Part shown: positions 1-7,951 of the stretch, one piece after another
Position numbering within the stretch: the first letter of the stretch is position 1
How the letters are laid out: each line of letters starts with the position of its first letter
Origin: Ilumatobacteraceae bacterium
GTDB taxonomy: Bacteria; Actinomycetota; Acidimicrobiia; Acidimicrobiales; Ilumatobacteraceae
Reading direction: 5' to 3'
Assembly (NCBI GenBank): GCA_023262255.1
Contig: JALRBT010000002.1
Coordinates: 1 to 53,965 of the forward strand
DNA: 53,965 nucleotides
Position numbers and translations under genes: made by a program
The notes under the pieces: generated by a model
What the model was told of the DNA's origin: nothing
The model's database searches: none
The model's input: only the letters and a program-made list of their open reading frames with translations

Positions 1-654
1 GGCCGCGTTGCCGCGCAATGCGACCGACAGCGCCTTGCCCGTGCGCTTGCAGTCTTCGAGGATCGCGAGCGCCTCATCGAGATCCTTGGCGCAGACGTCG
101 ACGTAGCCCGTGCGCAGGCGGAAATCGATGCTCGACTGGCGGCATTTGCGATTGCGAGCGAACTCGAGGGCCATCCAGACAATGCCGCCGCGTCGGCACT
201 AGGCGGGCTAACCGTGGCTGCGGCCGGTCGGGCGATACGTGTACCAATCGTCGTGGACGCCGACGTGGTGGTGTGGGTTCCGGAGATCACCACGTCCACC
301 AAGGAGTCGCGCACCAAGTTGAATCCGTCGGTGAGCCTCACCGATGCCGTTGCAAACGTTTCGCGATCGTCGTTGTTCGTCGCCGCGATGGTGACGGGAG
401 ACGTCGCCGCACTCAATGACGCCACCCATGATTGTTTGCATCAAGACGTTCGGCTGGCGATGGTGCCCGACACCAAACATGCGATGCGCGCGGCACTGGA
501 GGCGGGGGCGTACGCATCGTGGCTGTCGGGATCGGGACCGACCATGGCATGTCTCGTGGATCCGACACGCGCCGATGCCGTAGGTCGCGCCCTACCGAAG
601 GGTGGTGTTGTGCATCATCTGAAGATGGATCTCAACGGTCCGGTTGCGCGTTAA
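1..654 (+). CDS. thrB: Homoserine kinase, C-terminal part (5' truncated by window)
   Basis: The reading frame is open from base 1 and the track ORF beginning at 214 is only its tail; the 5' end lies outside the window. The 217 residues seen contain the GHMP-kinase phrase [17 protein letters not shown] and, later, [13 protein letters not shown], the C-terminal glycine-rich motif of the family. The segment [19 protein letters not shown] is typical of ThrB. The enzyme phosphorylates L-homoserine with ATP in threonine synthesis, in the cytoplasm. The preceding gene is probably thrC or hom (inference from usual order, not visible). Its 3' end overlaps the convergent phosphatase gene by 23 bases. 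Confidence 0.9.
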   Translation, partial: GRVAAQCDRQRLARALAVFEDRERLIEILGADVDVARAQAEIDARLAAFAIASELEGHPDNAAASALGGLTVAAAGRAIRVPIVVDADVVVWVPEITTSTKESRTKLNPSVSLTDAVANVSRSSLFVAAMVTGDVAALNDATHDCLHQDVRLAMVPDTKHAMRAALEAGAYASWLSGSGPTMACLVDPTRADAVGRALPKGGVVHHLKMDLNGPVAR

Positions 655-1204
655 CGGCACTGCTTGCCGCGATATCGCGCAACATTCCACTCGGGAGATC
701 GAACAGCCTTTCGAGATGTGCCAGCACCAATTCGTTCGGGATGAAGGCGCGCCGACCCGGACGAGTGGACAGTTCGGCACGAGTGGTCCATATGCGCTGC
801 TGATCGACCGGATGGTTCTGCTTGAGGAGATCGTACGCCTCCTGGGGATCGAATCCGTTTGCAATTGCAATGCCCCACGCCGATGAGGTGCTGCGCGACA
901 TACCGGCGTGACAATGCACGAGAAGGTTGCGCCTACCGGTTCCCCACTCGACAATCTCGCGAACGTGATCGAGCGTGGGTGCGCGGTATCCGGCGTACGA
1001 CACCGTGACGTCGTCGAAGGTGACGATCTTGTGCTCGGGATGCTCGAAGTCTGCAACTTCATCGAGGTGCGGACCGACGGTCAGCACACTCTGAAAGTCG
1101 TGGCAGGTGTCGCGCGCTTCGTCAATGTTGCGCACGGTGGGGAGGAGATCGCTGCTAATGGAGGTGGGGAGTGAAAACGTCATGGGGTGTTTACGCACGT
1201 CCAT
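632..1204 (-). CDS. Dual-specificity/tyrosine phosphatase-like protein
   Basis: A protein of about 190 residues with the CX5R signature in VHCHAGMSRSTSSAWG. This is the phosphate-binding loop of cysteine-dependent phosphatases, in which Cys is the nucleophile and Arg binds phosphate. An Asp-rich segment before it may supply the general acid. The track ORF starts further upstream but its extra N-terminus overlaps the neighbouring zinc-ribbon gene and looks unlike protein. I chose ATG at 1204; ATG at 1183 (MTFSLP) is equally possible and neither has a clear ribosome site. The substrate is unknown. It is convergent with thrB, overlapping its end. Confidence 0.75.
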   Translation of the reverse strand: MDVRKHPMTFSLPTSISSDLLPTVRNIDEARDTCHDFQSVLTVGPHLDEVADFEHPEHKIVTFDDVTVSYAGYRAPTLDHVREIVEWGTGRRNLLVHCHAGMSRSTSSAWGIAIANGFDPQEAYDLLKQNHPVDQQRIWTTRAELSTRPGRRAFIPNELVLAHLERLFDLPSGMLRDIAASSAVNAQPDR

Positions 1205-1269
1205 GACCCAGATGTGATGGCGGACGCTGAAGATCCCCCGATGACGGAGACGTTCGAGATGTGGTGGGG

Positions 1270-1431
1270 CTAGATGTGGTCGGGGCGATCGCCGGGGAAC
1301 TCGCCGGTGTAGTCCATGTTCCAGAACTCGTTGCCACATTCTGGGCAGATGGTGAAGTCGTCGTCGTAGAAGGTGATGAGGGTGCCGCAGTAGTCACACG
1401 GCGTGCCATCTTCGATGATGTCGATGCTCAC
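1270..1431 (-). CDS. Small zinc-ribbon protein, 53 residues
   Basis: This lies at the 3' end of a long spurious track ORF. The protein begins at a GTG (VSIDIIEDGTPCDYCG) and has two CXXC knuckles (CDYC and CPEC) about 17 residues apart, the pattern of a rubredoxin-like or zinc-ribbon metal site. The tail is acidic and aromatic. Small ribbons of this kind are common in Actinomycetota, usually without known function. No strong ribosome site is visible, so the start is uncertain. It sits 65 bases upstream of the phosphatase gene on the same strand and may be co-transcribed with it. Confidence 0.6.
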   Translation of the reverse strand: MSIDIIEDGTPCDYCGTLITFYDDDFTICPECGNEFWNMDYTGEFPGDRPDHI

Positions 1432-1512
1432 GAGGACGAGTATGGCAAGGGGGTGCGACGCCGTTGATCGAGGCGTTCGAACCCTGGCACACCCGTTGGC
1501 CACGGTGGTTTC

Positions 1513-1761
1513 ATGCGACAAGACCATTCGGCGGTGCCACAATGCCGCGCCGACGTGTCCGCCGACAACCGACGCGTCAGCCTCATTATTTCCTGTGATA
1601 CGTGTGTAATGCGCGAAACATCCGCATGCGACGACTGCATCGTGCCCATGTTGTGCGGCGAACCCGATGCCGTCATCTTTGACTACGAAGAGCTGCGTAC
1701 GTTGGCGGCACTGACCAAGGCCGGATTGACCCCGGGAATACGACACCAGCGCACCGCGTAG
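1513..1761 (+). CDS. Small cysteine-rich conserved actinobacterial protein
   Basis: An 82-residue product whose core SCDTCVMRETSACDDCIVP is followed by an acidic helix and a basic C-terminus. I recognise this core as a small conserved hypothetical family in Actinomycetota, with two CXXC pairs that may bind metal. The ATG at 1513 follows a weak GGTGGT; a GTG at 1555 would give a shorter product starting nearer the conserved core and could be the real start. It is divergent from the zinc-ribbon gene (81-base gap) and lies upstream of the protease. Its function is unknown. Confidence 0.6.
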   Translation: MRQDHSAVPQCRADVSADNRRVSLIISCDTCVMRETSACDDCIVPMLCGEPDAVIFDYEELRTLAALTKAGLTPGIRHQRTA

Positions 1762-1779
1762 CCGATACAACGGTCGGGC

Positions 1780-1785
1780 TACAGT
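1780..1785 (+). promoter_or_regulatory. -10 element of a leaderless promoter (protease gene)
   Basis: TACAGT lies 7 bases before the ATG at 1793, so transcription would start at or next to the start codon. There is no Shine-Dalgarno sequence. This is one of about a dozen such arrangements in the window. Confidence 0.45.
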
Positions 1786-1792
1786 CGCCCTC

Positions 1793-2497
1793 ATGAGGAG
1801 TCGCGCGCACCTGCAAGCCATGCGAACGTTGCCGACGACAGTGACACGTTGGGCGACGCCGCTCGCAGTGTTGGCACTCGCCACTTCCTGTGCTGGCGGC
1901 ATCGGCGTTGGTGACCGATCGGTGGCGGTGTTCACCAGTCGGTGCGGTACTACGCCGGCAACCTCCGGAGTGGGCGTCGTCGTTGATGAGGGTGTCGTGC
2001 TGACTGCCGCGCACGTGGTGGTTGGTGCGGGATCGGTCACCGTCTCCACGACGGGCGACGTCGTTGGGTCGCTGCCGGCCGACATCGTGCACCTGGACGT
2101 GCGCCGTGATCTGGCGCTGCTACGCGTCCCGGAGATTCGTGCCCGGCCCGTCGACCTCGCCGCTGCGAGCAGTGGCGACGATCTGACCGTGGCGTTGCCG
2201 GACGCCACGTTGGGGCGTGTGACCGTCACGCGACCGGTCACCATCAACATCGACGATGTGCGGGCGGACACGCGCTCGCGGCGCGCCGGGTACGAACTTC
2301 GCGGCGAATTAGTTCGCGGTGACAGTGGTGCCGGTTTGTTCGATGAACAGGGGAACCTCGTCGCGATGTTCTTCTCCAGATCCGTGACGCGAGACGTGAT
2401 CTATGCCATCGGATACACCGAGATCGCACACGTGCTCTCGGCACCGCGTGCGCTCTATTCCTGTGATCTCGACGAGTCTCGCGTGGTGATTCGATAG
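1793..2497 (+). CDS. Secreted trypsin-like serine protease
   Basis: A 234-residue protein of the chymotrypsin/trypsin fold. The catalytic triad is readable: His about 74 in LTAAHVV, Asp about 106 in DVRRDLALLRV and Ser about 178 in RGDSGAGLF. The N-terminus is a basic, then hydrophobic signal segment (PLAVLALATSCAGG). The ATSC could be a lipobox, or a simple signal-peptidase site could follow. Two further cysteines (SRCGTT and LYSCDLD) may form a disulfide, consistent with export. No PDZ domain is present, unlike DegP/HtrA. An internal ATG at 1820 is an alternative start. Its substrate is unknown. Confidence 0.8.
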   Translation: MRSRAHLQAMRTLPTTVTRWATPLAVLALATSCAGGIGVGDRSVAVFTSRCGTTPATSGVGVVVDEGVVLTAAHVVVGAGSVTVSTTGDVVGSLPADIVHLDVRRDLALLRVPEIRARPVDLAAASSGDDLTVALPDATLGRVTVTRPVTINIDDVRADTRSRRAGYELRGELVRGDSGAGLFDEQGNLVAMFFSRSVTRDVIYAIGYTEIAHVLSAPRALYSCDLDESRVVIR

Positions 2498-2502
2498 GTA
2501 CG

Positions 2503-2508
2503 TAGCCT
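2503..2508 (+). promoter_or_regulatory. -10 element of a leaderless promoter (queG operon)
   Basis: TAGCCT lies 8 bases before the GTG start of queG at 2517, with no ribosome site in between. It probably drives the queG-pimB run. Confidence 0.4.
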
Positions 2509-2516
2509 TCGGGGTC

Positions 2517-3569
2517 GTGGACGGTGTCGTGTCGTACGGCGAACGATTGATGACCATGGTTCGCGCGGCCGGCGCAGACCGTGCGGGAATCACCACCGCC
2601 GAACCACTGACGAGGGCCCGTCAGGCAATCGAGGCCCGTATTGCCTCGGGGATGGCCGACGGTATGCAGTTCACGTTTCGAAATCCGCAGCGATCGACCA
2701 CCCCGACCATGTCGGTGCCCGGTGCGAAGAGCATCCTGGTTGCTGCCCGGTCGTACTACGTGGACGAACGTTCCATGGGCAACCCCGATGCCAACGTTCC
2801 GGCTCGAGTCGCTCGCTATGCGTGGCGCAATCATTACGAACCCCTCCGTGACTGCCTCAGGGTTGCTGCCACGCAACTGAAGCGCGACGGGTACCGGGCG
2901 ACCGTGTTTGCGGACGACAATTCGATCGTCGATCGTGAGGTGGCGTATCGTGCGGGGCTCGGCTGGTACGGCAAGAACGCGAACCTGTTACTGGAAGGAC
3001 TCGGCAGTTGGTTCGTGCTGGGCTGCGTGGTGACGACCGCGGACCTCACTCCGACACATCGCAACGTGGAGGATGCCTGTGGAACGTGCCGACGGTGTAT
3101 CGACTCGTGTCCCACCGGCGCAATCGTTTCACCGGGTGTGGTGGATGCCCGTAGATGTCTGGCATGGCTCATCCAGAAGCCCGGGGTATTCGATCCCGCA
3201 TTCCGGGATGCGCTGGGGACACGTATCTATGGCTGCGACGACTGTCAGGAGGTGTGTCCACCAACGCGGCGTGGCGCTATCGAAAGTGATGGCGGTGATC
3301 TGAGCACCCGCAACGTCGTCGATGCATTGGAGATTCTCACGGCTCCCGACGCCGAAGTACTCGAGATCTGCGATGAGTGGTACGTTGCCGACCGCAATCC
3401 TCGGTGGGTGAGACGTAATGCGCTCGTCATCGTGGGGAACAGCAACATGGGAGAGACTGAGGAGGTGGCGTTGGTCTTGTCGAAGTACATACACGGGGAC
3501 GACGCCCTACTTCGAGAACATGCCCAGTGGGCTGCACGCAAGCTTGGTCGGTTGGATCTGCTCACATGA
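2517..3569 (+). CDS. queG: Epoxyqueuosine reductase QueG
   Basis: A 350-residue protein matching QueG, the cobalamin- and 4Fe-4S-dependent enzyme that reduces epoxyqueuosine to queuosine in tRNA. Two ferredoxin-type clusters are visible: CGTCRRCIDSCP and CDDCQEVCP. The catalytic region DNSIVDREVAYRAGLGWYGK and the following LLEGLGSWFVLG are family hallmarks. The C-terminus retains a short HEAT-like end (REHAQWAARKLG). The start is GTG with no ribosome site but with a -10 element 8 bases upstream. The stop overlaps the next start (ATGA), so it is coupled to the mannosyltransferase gene. No other queuosine gene lies in the window. Confidence 0.92.
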   Translation: MDGVVSYGERLMTMVRAAGADRAGITTAEPLTRARQAIEARIASGMADGMQFTFRNPQRSTTPTMSVPGAKSILVAARSYYVDERSMGNPDANVPARVARYAWRNHYEPLRDCLRVAATQLKRDGYRATVFADDNSIVDREVAYRAGLGWYGKNANLLLEGLGSWFVLGCVVTTADLTPTHRNVEDACGTCRRCIDSCPTGAIVSPGVVDARRCLAWLIQKPGVFDPAFRDALGTRIYGCDDCQEVCPPTRRGAIESDGGDLSTRNVVDALEILTAPDAEVLEICDEWYVADRNPRWVRRNALVIVGNSNMGETEEVALVLSKYIHGDDALLREHAQWAARKLGRLDLLT

Positions 3570-4726
3570 AGCACCTCTTGGTGACCAACGACTTTCCGCC
3601 GAAGGTCGGCGGTATCCAGAACATGTTGTGGGAGTTGTGGCGAAGACTGGACCCCTCGTCGTTTGCCGTGCTCACCAGCCCGCACCCCGATGCGCGGAGC
3701 TTCGACGCTCGGCAACCATTTCGCATCGAGCGGATCCGTGAGCCGGTGTTGCTTCCTCACCCGCTGATGGTTCGTCGAATAGAGCGGTTGGCCGCGGAAT
3801 TCGGCGCCGAGCACGTGGTGATCGACCCGGCTTTGCCGCTGGGGCTCGTCGGGCGTTCTCTCTCGCTTCCGTACAGCGTGATGGTGCATGGAGCAGAGAT
3901 CACGGTGCCGGGTCGCCTACCGGCTTCACGTCAGGTACTCGCACACGTGCTGAATGGAGCCTCCCAGGTACTCGCATCGGGCCGGTATCCGACGGCGGAG
4001 GCGATCCGGGCGATGGAACGCACGCGGCGACGCGGGCCCGAGATCGTGCAGATTCCACCCGGTGTCGACACCGAGCGTTTCGTGCCACTCGATGAGCCAA
4101 CTCGACGGGCGGCACGCGAACGATTCGGGGTGTCGCCGCACGCGCCACTGGTGGTGGGGGTCAGTCGCCTGGTGCCCCGCAAGGGCTTCGATGTTGCCAT
4201 CCGTGCCGTTGCCCGGCTGGCGTCAGCCGCTCGAAACTCCAGTGACGCGAGTGAACTCGCGGATGTCACGATGCTGATCGGTGGAACGGGGCGCGAGCAC
4301 GCACGACTACAGGCGCTGATCAAGGAGCTGGACGCACCGGTGCGACTGCTGGGCCGAGTTTCGGACGCCGACCTTCCAGCGCTGTACGGCTGTGCGGATG
4401 CATTCCTCATGTTGTGTCGTAATCGGTGGGCAGGCCTCGAGCAAGAAGGCTTCGGGATCGTGTTCGCCGAGGCTGCGGCATGTGCCGTGCCCCAAATTGC
4501 CGGCAACAGTGGAGGCGCAGCCGACGCCGTCGTCGATGGCGTCACCGGCTACGTGGTGAGCAACCCCGGGAGTGTCGACGACGTCGCCGAACGATTGTCC
4601 TTTTTGCTGAAGGACGCGAACCTGCGAACGAGGATGGGTATGGCTGCCCGAGCCCGAGCAGTTGCCGAGTTCGATTACTCGGTGCTGGCGGCCCGCCTCG
4701 CGAATGCTCTCCGTACGACCAACTAG
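3566..4726 (+). CDS. pimB: GT4 glycosyltransferase, PimB-like mannosyltransferase
   Basis: The real start is the ATG at 3566 (MKHLLVTNDFPPKVGGIQNM), which overlaps the queG stop; the track ORF begins upstream. The 386-residue GT-B protein has the N-terminal glycine loop PPKVGGIQ. The C-terminal nucleotide-sugar motif EQEGFGIVFAEAAACAVP contains the E-X7-E of GT4 enzymes. It closely resembles PimB', which adds the second mannose to phosphatidylinositol mannosides from GDP-mannose on the cytoplasmic face of the membrane. The neighbouring START-like protein and ROK glucokinase also sit near pimB in other Actinomycetota. The exact acceptor is inferred. Confidence 0.75.
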   Translation: MKHLLVTNDFPPKVGGIQNMLWELWRRLDPSSFAVLTSPHPDARSFDARQPFRIERIREPVLLPHPLMVRRIERLAAEFGAEHVVIDPALPLGLVGRSLSLPYSVMVHGAEITVPGRLPASRQVLAHVLNGASQVLASGRYPTAEAIRAMERTRRRGPEIVQIPPGVDTERFVPLDEPTRRAARERFGVSPHAPLVVGVSRLVPRKGFDVAIRAVARLASAARNSSDASELADVTMLIGGTGREHARLQALIKELDAPVRLLGRVSDADLPALYGCADAFLMLCRNRWAGLEQEGFGIVFAEAAACAVPQIAGNSGGAADAVVDGVTGYVVSNPGSVDDVAERLSFLLKDANLRTRMGMAARARAVAEFDYSVLAARLANALRTTN

Positions 4727-4729
4727 CCT
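4724..4729 (+). promoter_or_regulatory. -10 element built on the pimB stop codon
   Basis: TAGCCT begins with the TAG stop codon of the pimB-like gene and ends 7 bases before the GTG start at 4737. This would give the next gene its own leaderless transcript. Confidence 0.4.
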
Positions 4730-4736
4730 TGCCTGC

Positions 4737-5168
4737 GTGATCGACCAGGCGACCGAAACGGAACACGTCGCCGCGGGTCCCTCCCGTTGCTTCGACGTTG
4801 CGGTGGACTTCGAACGGTACCCGGAGTGGGCGCGCGACGTGAAAGAGGCCAACATCCTCGAGCGTGATTCGAGTGGACGCGCGACCAAGGTGGAATACCG
4901 CGCAAGCGCCCTCGGGCGAAGCACCCACTACACCTTGTCATACGACTACTCCCAAGCGCCGGAGCGAATCTCCTGGTCGCTGGTCGAGGGCGACATCATG
5001 AGGGCGATCGACGGCGCGTACACGTTCGCTGCGGCGGACGGAGGAACCGACATCACCTACTCGCTCAAGATCGAGTTGATCATTCCCCTCCCGGGTTTCG
5101 TGAAGCGTCGCGCAGAGGTGCGCATCTTGCACACCTTGAAAGAATTGAAGACTCGCGCGGAGTCGTGA
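4737..5168 (+). CDS. SRPBCC/START-like (polyketide cyclase or Coq10-like) protein
   Basis: The GTG at 4737 (VIDQATETEHV) is chosen over the track start because upstream residues overlap the pimB-like gene. The 143-residue product has the helix-grip phrase FDVAVDFERYPEWARDVKEA, then alternating beta strands and a C-terminal helix (LPGFVKRRAEVRILHTLKEL). This is the actinobacterial SRPBCC family that forms a hydrophobic pocket; the ligand is not known. The GTGA overlap with the glucokinase gene suggests coupling. The same START-like gene next to an ROK glucokinase is seen in Streptomyces and mycobacteria, as I recall. Confidence 0.8.
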   Translation: MIDQATETEHVAAGPSRCFDVAVDFERYPEWARDVKEANILERDSSGRATKVEYRASALGRSTHYTLSYDYSQAPERISWSLVEGDIMRAIDGAYTFAAADGGTDITYSLKIELIIPLPGFVKRRAEVRILHTLKELKTRAES

Positions 5169-6055
5169 CCCTCGCTGCGGGAATCGACGTCGGCGGCACC
5201 AAGTGTCTCGGCGTCGTAATCGATGTCGATTCGGACATCGGCAGCGAGCACGACATCCTCCGCGAGGTGCGTTACCCAACGCCACACGCTTCCGAGTTGG
5301 TTGACGCACTCGCCGTGTTGGCCGCGGAGCTCGGAGAGGTGGAGACGTTGTCGGTGGGGGTTCCCGGACTCATCACCTTGAGCGGCGTCATGAGGGCGTC
5401 ACCGAACATCCCCGGTTCGGTGGACGTCGCGGTCGGCCCCGATCTTTCGAAGCGACTCGGCCGTCCCATCCACGTCGACAACGACGGCAATGCCGCCGCG
5501 CTCGCGGAATGGCGCTACGGCGCCGGTCGCGGCGCACGCAACATGTGGATGGTCACGCTCGGCACCGGAATTGGCGGTGGGCACGTGCTGAACGGGGTCG
5601 TGCAGCGCGGTGTCAACGGTTTCGCAGGGGAGATCGGACACACGGTGGTGAACCCCGATGGGCCTCGCTGCACGTGCGGACGAAAGGGTTGTTGGGAGGT
5701 GTATGCCTCCGGGCGCGGCCTCGGGATGTTGGCGAGCGGTGAACCGGGAGAGAGCGTGATCGAGCGGTCGCGTCGCGGTGACGCCGATGCGATAACGGTG
5801 CTGGAGGCCTACTCGCGGTGGGTGGCGATCGGCCTTTCGAACCTCACCAACGTGAGTGACCCCGATGTCATCGTCATCGGAGGGGGAGTATCCGAGGCGG
5901 CAGACGTGATCATGCCGATGGTGAAGCGCTGGTTCGTCGAAACCCTCTACTCGCCCGAGCAGCGACAACATCCTGATCTTCGGGTTGCGCAGTTGGGTGA
6001 GCATGCCGGAGCAATCGGTGCCGCCTTGCTGCCACGCTTCACCGTCGCGTCTTAG
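5165..6055 (+). CDS. glk: ROK-family glucokinase
   Basis: A 296-residue ROK kinase. It has the phosphate loop AGIDVGGTKCLGVVID at the N-terminus and the catalytic-base phrase HVDNDGNAAALAEW. The sugar-binding GEIGH is followed by the zinc motif CTCGRKGCWEVYASG. These match actinobacterial glucokinases that make glucose 6-phosphate with ATP (some also use polyphosphate). The GTG start at 5165 overlaps the previous stop. The GEIGH glutamate distinguishes it from the second ROK protein at 14517, which has GHIGH. Its TAG stop forms part of the -10 element of the next gene. Confidence 0.87.
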   Translation: MTLAAGIDVGGTKCLGVVIDVDSDIGSEHDILREVRYPTPHASELVDALAVLAAELGEVETLSVGVPGLITLSGVMRASPNIPGSVDVAVGPDLSKRLGRPIHVDNDGNAAALAEWRYGAGRGARNMWMVTLGTGIGGGHVLNGVVQRGVNGFAGEIGHTVVNPDGPRCTCGRKGCWEVYASGRGLGMLASGEPGESVIERSRRGDADAITVLEAYSRWVAIGLSNLTNVSDPDVIVIGGGVSEAADVIMPMVKRWFVETLYSPEQRQHPDLRVAQLGEHAGAIGAALLPRFTVAS

Positions 6056-6058
6056 GCT
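6053..6058 (+). promoter_or_regulatory. -10 element built on the glucokinase stop codon
   Basis: TAGGCT starts with the TAG stop codon of the glucokinase gene and lies 6 bases before the GTG at 6065. It is the same design as at 4724. Confidence 0.4.
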
Positions 6059-6064
6059 TGCGTC

Positions 6065-7279
6065 GTGGACTTTCGTCGCATAAGCAACCTGCCACCGTAT
6101 GTGTTCACCATCATCAACAATCTGAAGATCACTGCTCGTCGCGATGGCGACGACATCATCGACCTCGGTTTCGGGAACCCCGACATTCCATCGCCCGACA
6201 TCGCAGTGGAGAAGTTGGCGGAGGCGGCGCACAATCCGAAGAACCACCGGTACTCGCTGTCGCGTGGCTTGCCCAAACTCCGTGAGGCCGTGGCGGGAAT
6301 GTACCAGCGCAAATTCGGGGTGACACTCGATCCCGACCTACAGATCACCAACACGATCGGCTCGAAGGAAGGATTCAGTCACCTGATGTGGGTGCTGCTC
6401 GAGTCAGGGGATGCAGCAATCGTCCCGAGTCCGAGTTACCCGATCCACATCTTCGGTCCACTCTTTGCCGGAGCCGATCTGCGACAAATCCCCATGCGTA
6501 GCCAACGACGGCTGCTATCTCCTACGGATGTCGACGTCGAATATCAAGACGAGTTCTTCGACGCCATGCACAAAGCCTGGGAGGTGGGCTGGCCGAAGCC
6601 GCGCGTGCTGGTGATCTCGTTCCCCCACAATCCCACGGGTGCCACCGTGGATCTGTCCTTCATGCAGCGCGTGGTGGACTTTTGTCGCGAGCGGGAGATG
6701 ATCGTCGTGCACGACTTCGCCTATGCCGACATGGGCTTCAACGGGTACGAGCCGCCGTCGATACTCCAAGCCGACGGCGCGATGGAGTGTGCCGTGGAGC
6801 TGTATTCGATGACCAAGGGGTATTCGATGGCGGGCTGGCGCTGTGCATTCCTCGCGGGGAACACCGAGGTGGTACAGGCCCTCGTGAAGTTGAAGTCGTA
6901 CCTCGACTACGGAACGTTCCAGCCGATCCAGATTGCAGCGACCGTCACATTGAACGAGGCGCAGGACTTTCCCGTGGAGGTGTGCAAGACGTATCAATCT
7001 CGTCGAGACGCCTTGATCGACGGACTCGAACGTATCGGCTGGTCGATTCCGTCACCTCGCGGCTCGATGTTCGTGTGGGCTCCGATTCCCGAGGCATACC
7101 GCGAAATGAACTCGGTGGAGTTCTGTTCGCATCTGGTGACGGAGTGCAACGTGGCGCTATCACCGGGTTCCGGATTTGGGCCGGGCGGCGAGGGCTTCGT
7201 ACGTTTCGCGCTGATCGAGAACGAGCAGCGCATTCACCAAGCCGTTCGCAATCTCGACCACGGTCTACCGAAGCTCTAG
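6065..7279 (+). CDS. alaC: PLP-dependent aminotransferase, AlaC-like
   Basis: A 404-residue class I/II aminotransferase. The N-terminus (FRRISNLPPYVFTIINNL) and GFGNPDIPSP resemble AlaC, the glutamate-pyruvate aminotransferase of alanine synthesis. The PLP lysine is in SMTKGYSMAGWRCAFL; the Asn and Asp that hold the cofactor are in SFPHNPTGATV and HDFAYADMGF. The substrate-carboxylate arginine is near the C-terminus (EGFVRFALIEN). The GTG start has a -10 element 6 bases upstream and no ribosome site. Other aspartate-family aminotransferase activities cannot be excluded from sequence alone. Confidence 0.83.
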   Translation: MDFRRISNLPPYVFTIINNLKITARRDGDDIIDLGFGNPDIPSPDIAVEKLAEAAHNPKNHRYSLSRGLPKLREAVAGMYQRKFGVTLDPDLQITNTIGSKEGFSHLMWVLLESGDAAIVPSPSYPIHIFGPLFAGADLRQIPMRSQRRLLSPTDVDVEYQDEFFDAMHKAWEVGWPKPRVLVISFPHNPTGATVDLSFMQRVVDFCREREMIVVHDFAYADMGFNGYEPPSILQADGAMECAVELYSMTKGYSMAGWRCAFLAGNTEVVQALVKLKSYLDYGTFQPIQIAATVTLNEAQDFPVEVCKTYQSRRDALIDGLERIGWSIPSPRGSMFVWAPIPEAYREMNSVEFCSHLVTECNVALSPGSGFGPGGEGFVRFALIENEQRIHQAVRNLDHGLPKL

Positions 7280-7380
7280 GGGTCGTAGCGATCCACTGAA
7301 TCCAGGGCAGTGCCGCCCACGGTGACCAGTACCGATCCACGTGGACGAAAACCACGTCGGCAGCCGTTGTGTCGGAAGGC

Positions 7381-7408
7381 TTGACAAGTTCCGTCGGTGG
7401 TCTATCGT
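7381..7408 (+). promoter_or_regulatory. Consensus sigma70-type promoter
   Basis: TTGACA at 7381-7386 and TATCGT at 7403-7408 are separated by 16 bases. An ATG follows at 7417, 8 bases after the -10. That ATG opens a frame different from the coiled-coil frame at 7454, which suggests the downstream gene has suffered a frameshift. The rest of 7280-7453 holds nothing else I can name. Confidence 0.5.
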
Positions 7409-7453
7409 GCCCCGCCATGACTACGCGAAGAATCTCTGCCTCGCCGCGGTGTC

Positions 7454-7942
7454 GTGCGCACACAGCTGGTCGTGAGTATTTCCGAAGCAGAGCACCACGT
7501 CGAATCACCGGACGCCAAGCGTCCGATCCAGGGTCCACCGCCGGACGCACAGTGTCTCCGGCTTCATCATTCGCTACGAGAGAAAATCGGGATCACCGTG
7601 GCGGATGATCTCATGGAGTTTCTCCCGCCAGGGGGCTGGGGTGACCTGGCGCGTCGATCGGATGTCGAGGTCGTCGAGCGCCGGCTCGACGCCAAGATCG
7701 ATGCGCTTGGTGCGCGGCTTGACGCCAAGATCGATGCGCTCGGTGCGCGACTCGATTCACGAATCGACGCACTCGAAGCCCGCATCGACGGGTTGGGGCA
7801 ACAGATCTCGTAGCTTCGCGACGAGGTGCGGGCGCTCGGCAATCTTCGAACCACCATCGTGCTCACGGGTGCGTCCATGGGTATCTCACTCTTCGTTGGA
7901 TTGGGTGGGCTCATGGTGGCAATCGTGCAACTCGCCGGTTGA
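7454..7942 (+). pseudogene. Coiled-coil/membrane protein gene interrupted by an in-frame TAG
   Basis: The frame begins with a possible GTG at 7454. It encodes LREKIGITVADDLMEFLPPGGWGDLARRSDV, then heptad-like repeats (RLDAKIDALGA three to four times), and stops at TAG 7811-7813. Directly after the stop the same frame continues without a break: LRDEVRALGNLRTTIVLTG and a hydrophobic membrane helix to the TGA at 7940. The family, as I recall it in Actinomycetota, is one protein with exactly this order (LMEYLPP motif, coiled coil, C-terminal membrane anchor). The TAG therefore appears to be a nonsense mutation. The best promoter feeds an ATG in another frame, which hints at a second lesion. Its function is unknown. 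Confidence 0.6.
7682..7790 (+). repeat. 33-bp tandem repeats within the coiled-coil gene
   Basis: Two nearly identical 33-base units at 7682-7714 and 7715-7747, each encoding RLDAKIDALGA, are followed by a diverged third unit and a partial fourth. This is repeat expansion of an 11-residue coiled-coil period. Confidence 0.75.
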
Positions 7943-7951
7943 CAACCCACC

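Noticed and set aside
7369-7608. 79-residue ORF over the promoter and the start of the coiled-coil gene
   Set aside because: Arg/Ser-rich translation without conservation signals; its ATG at 7417 is more likely the remnant start of the frameshifted gene.
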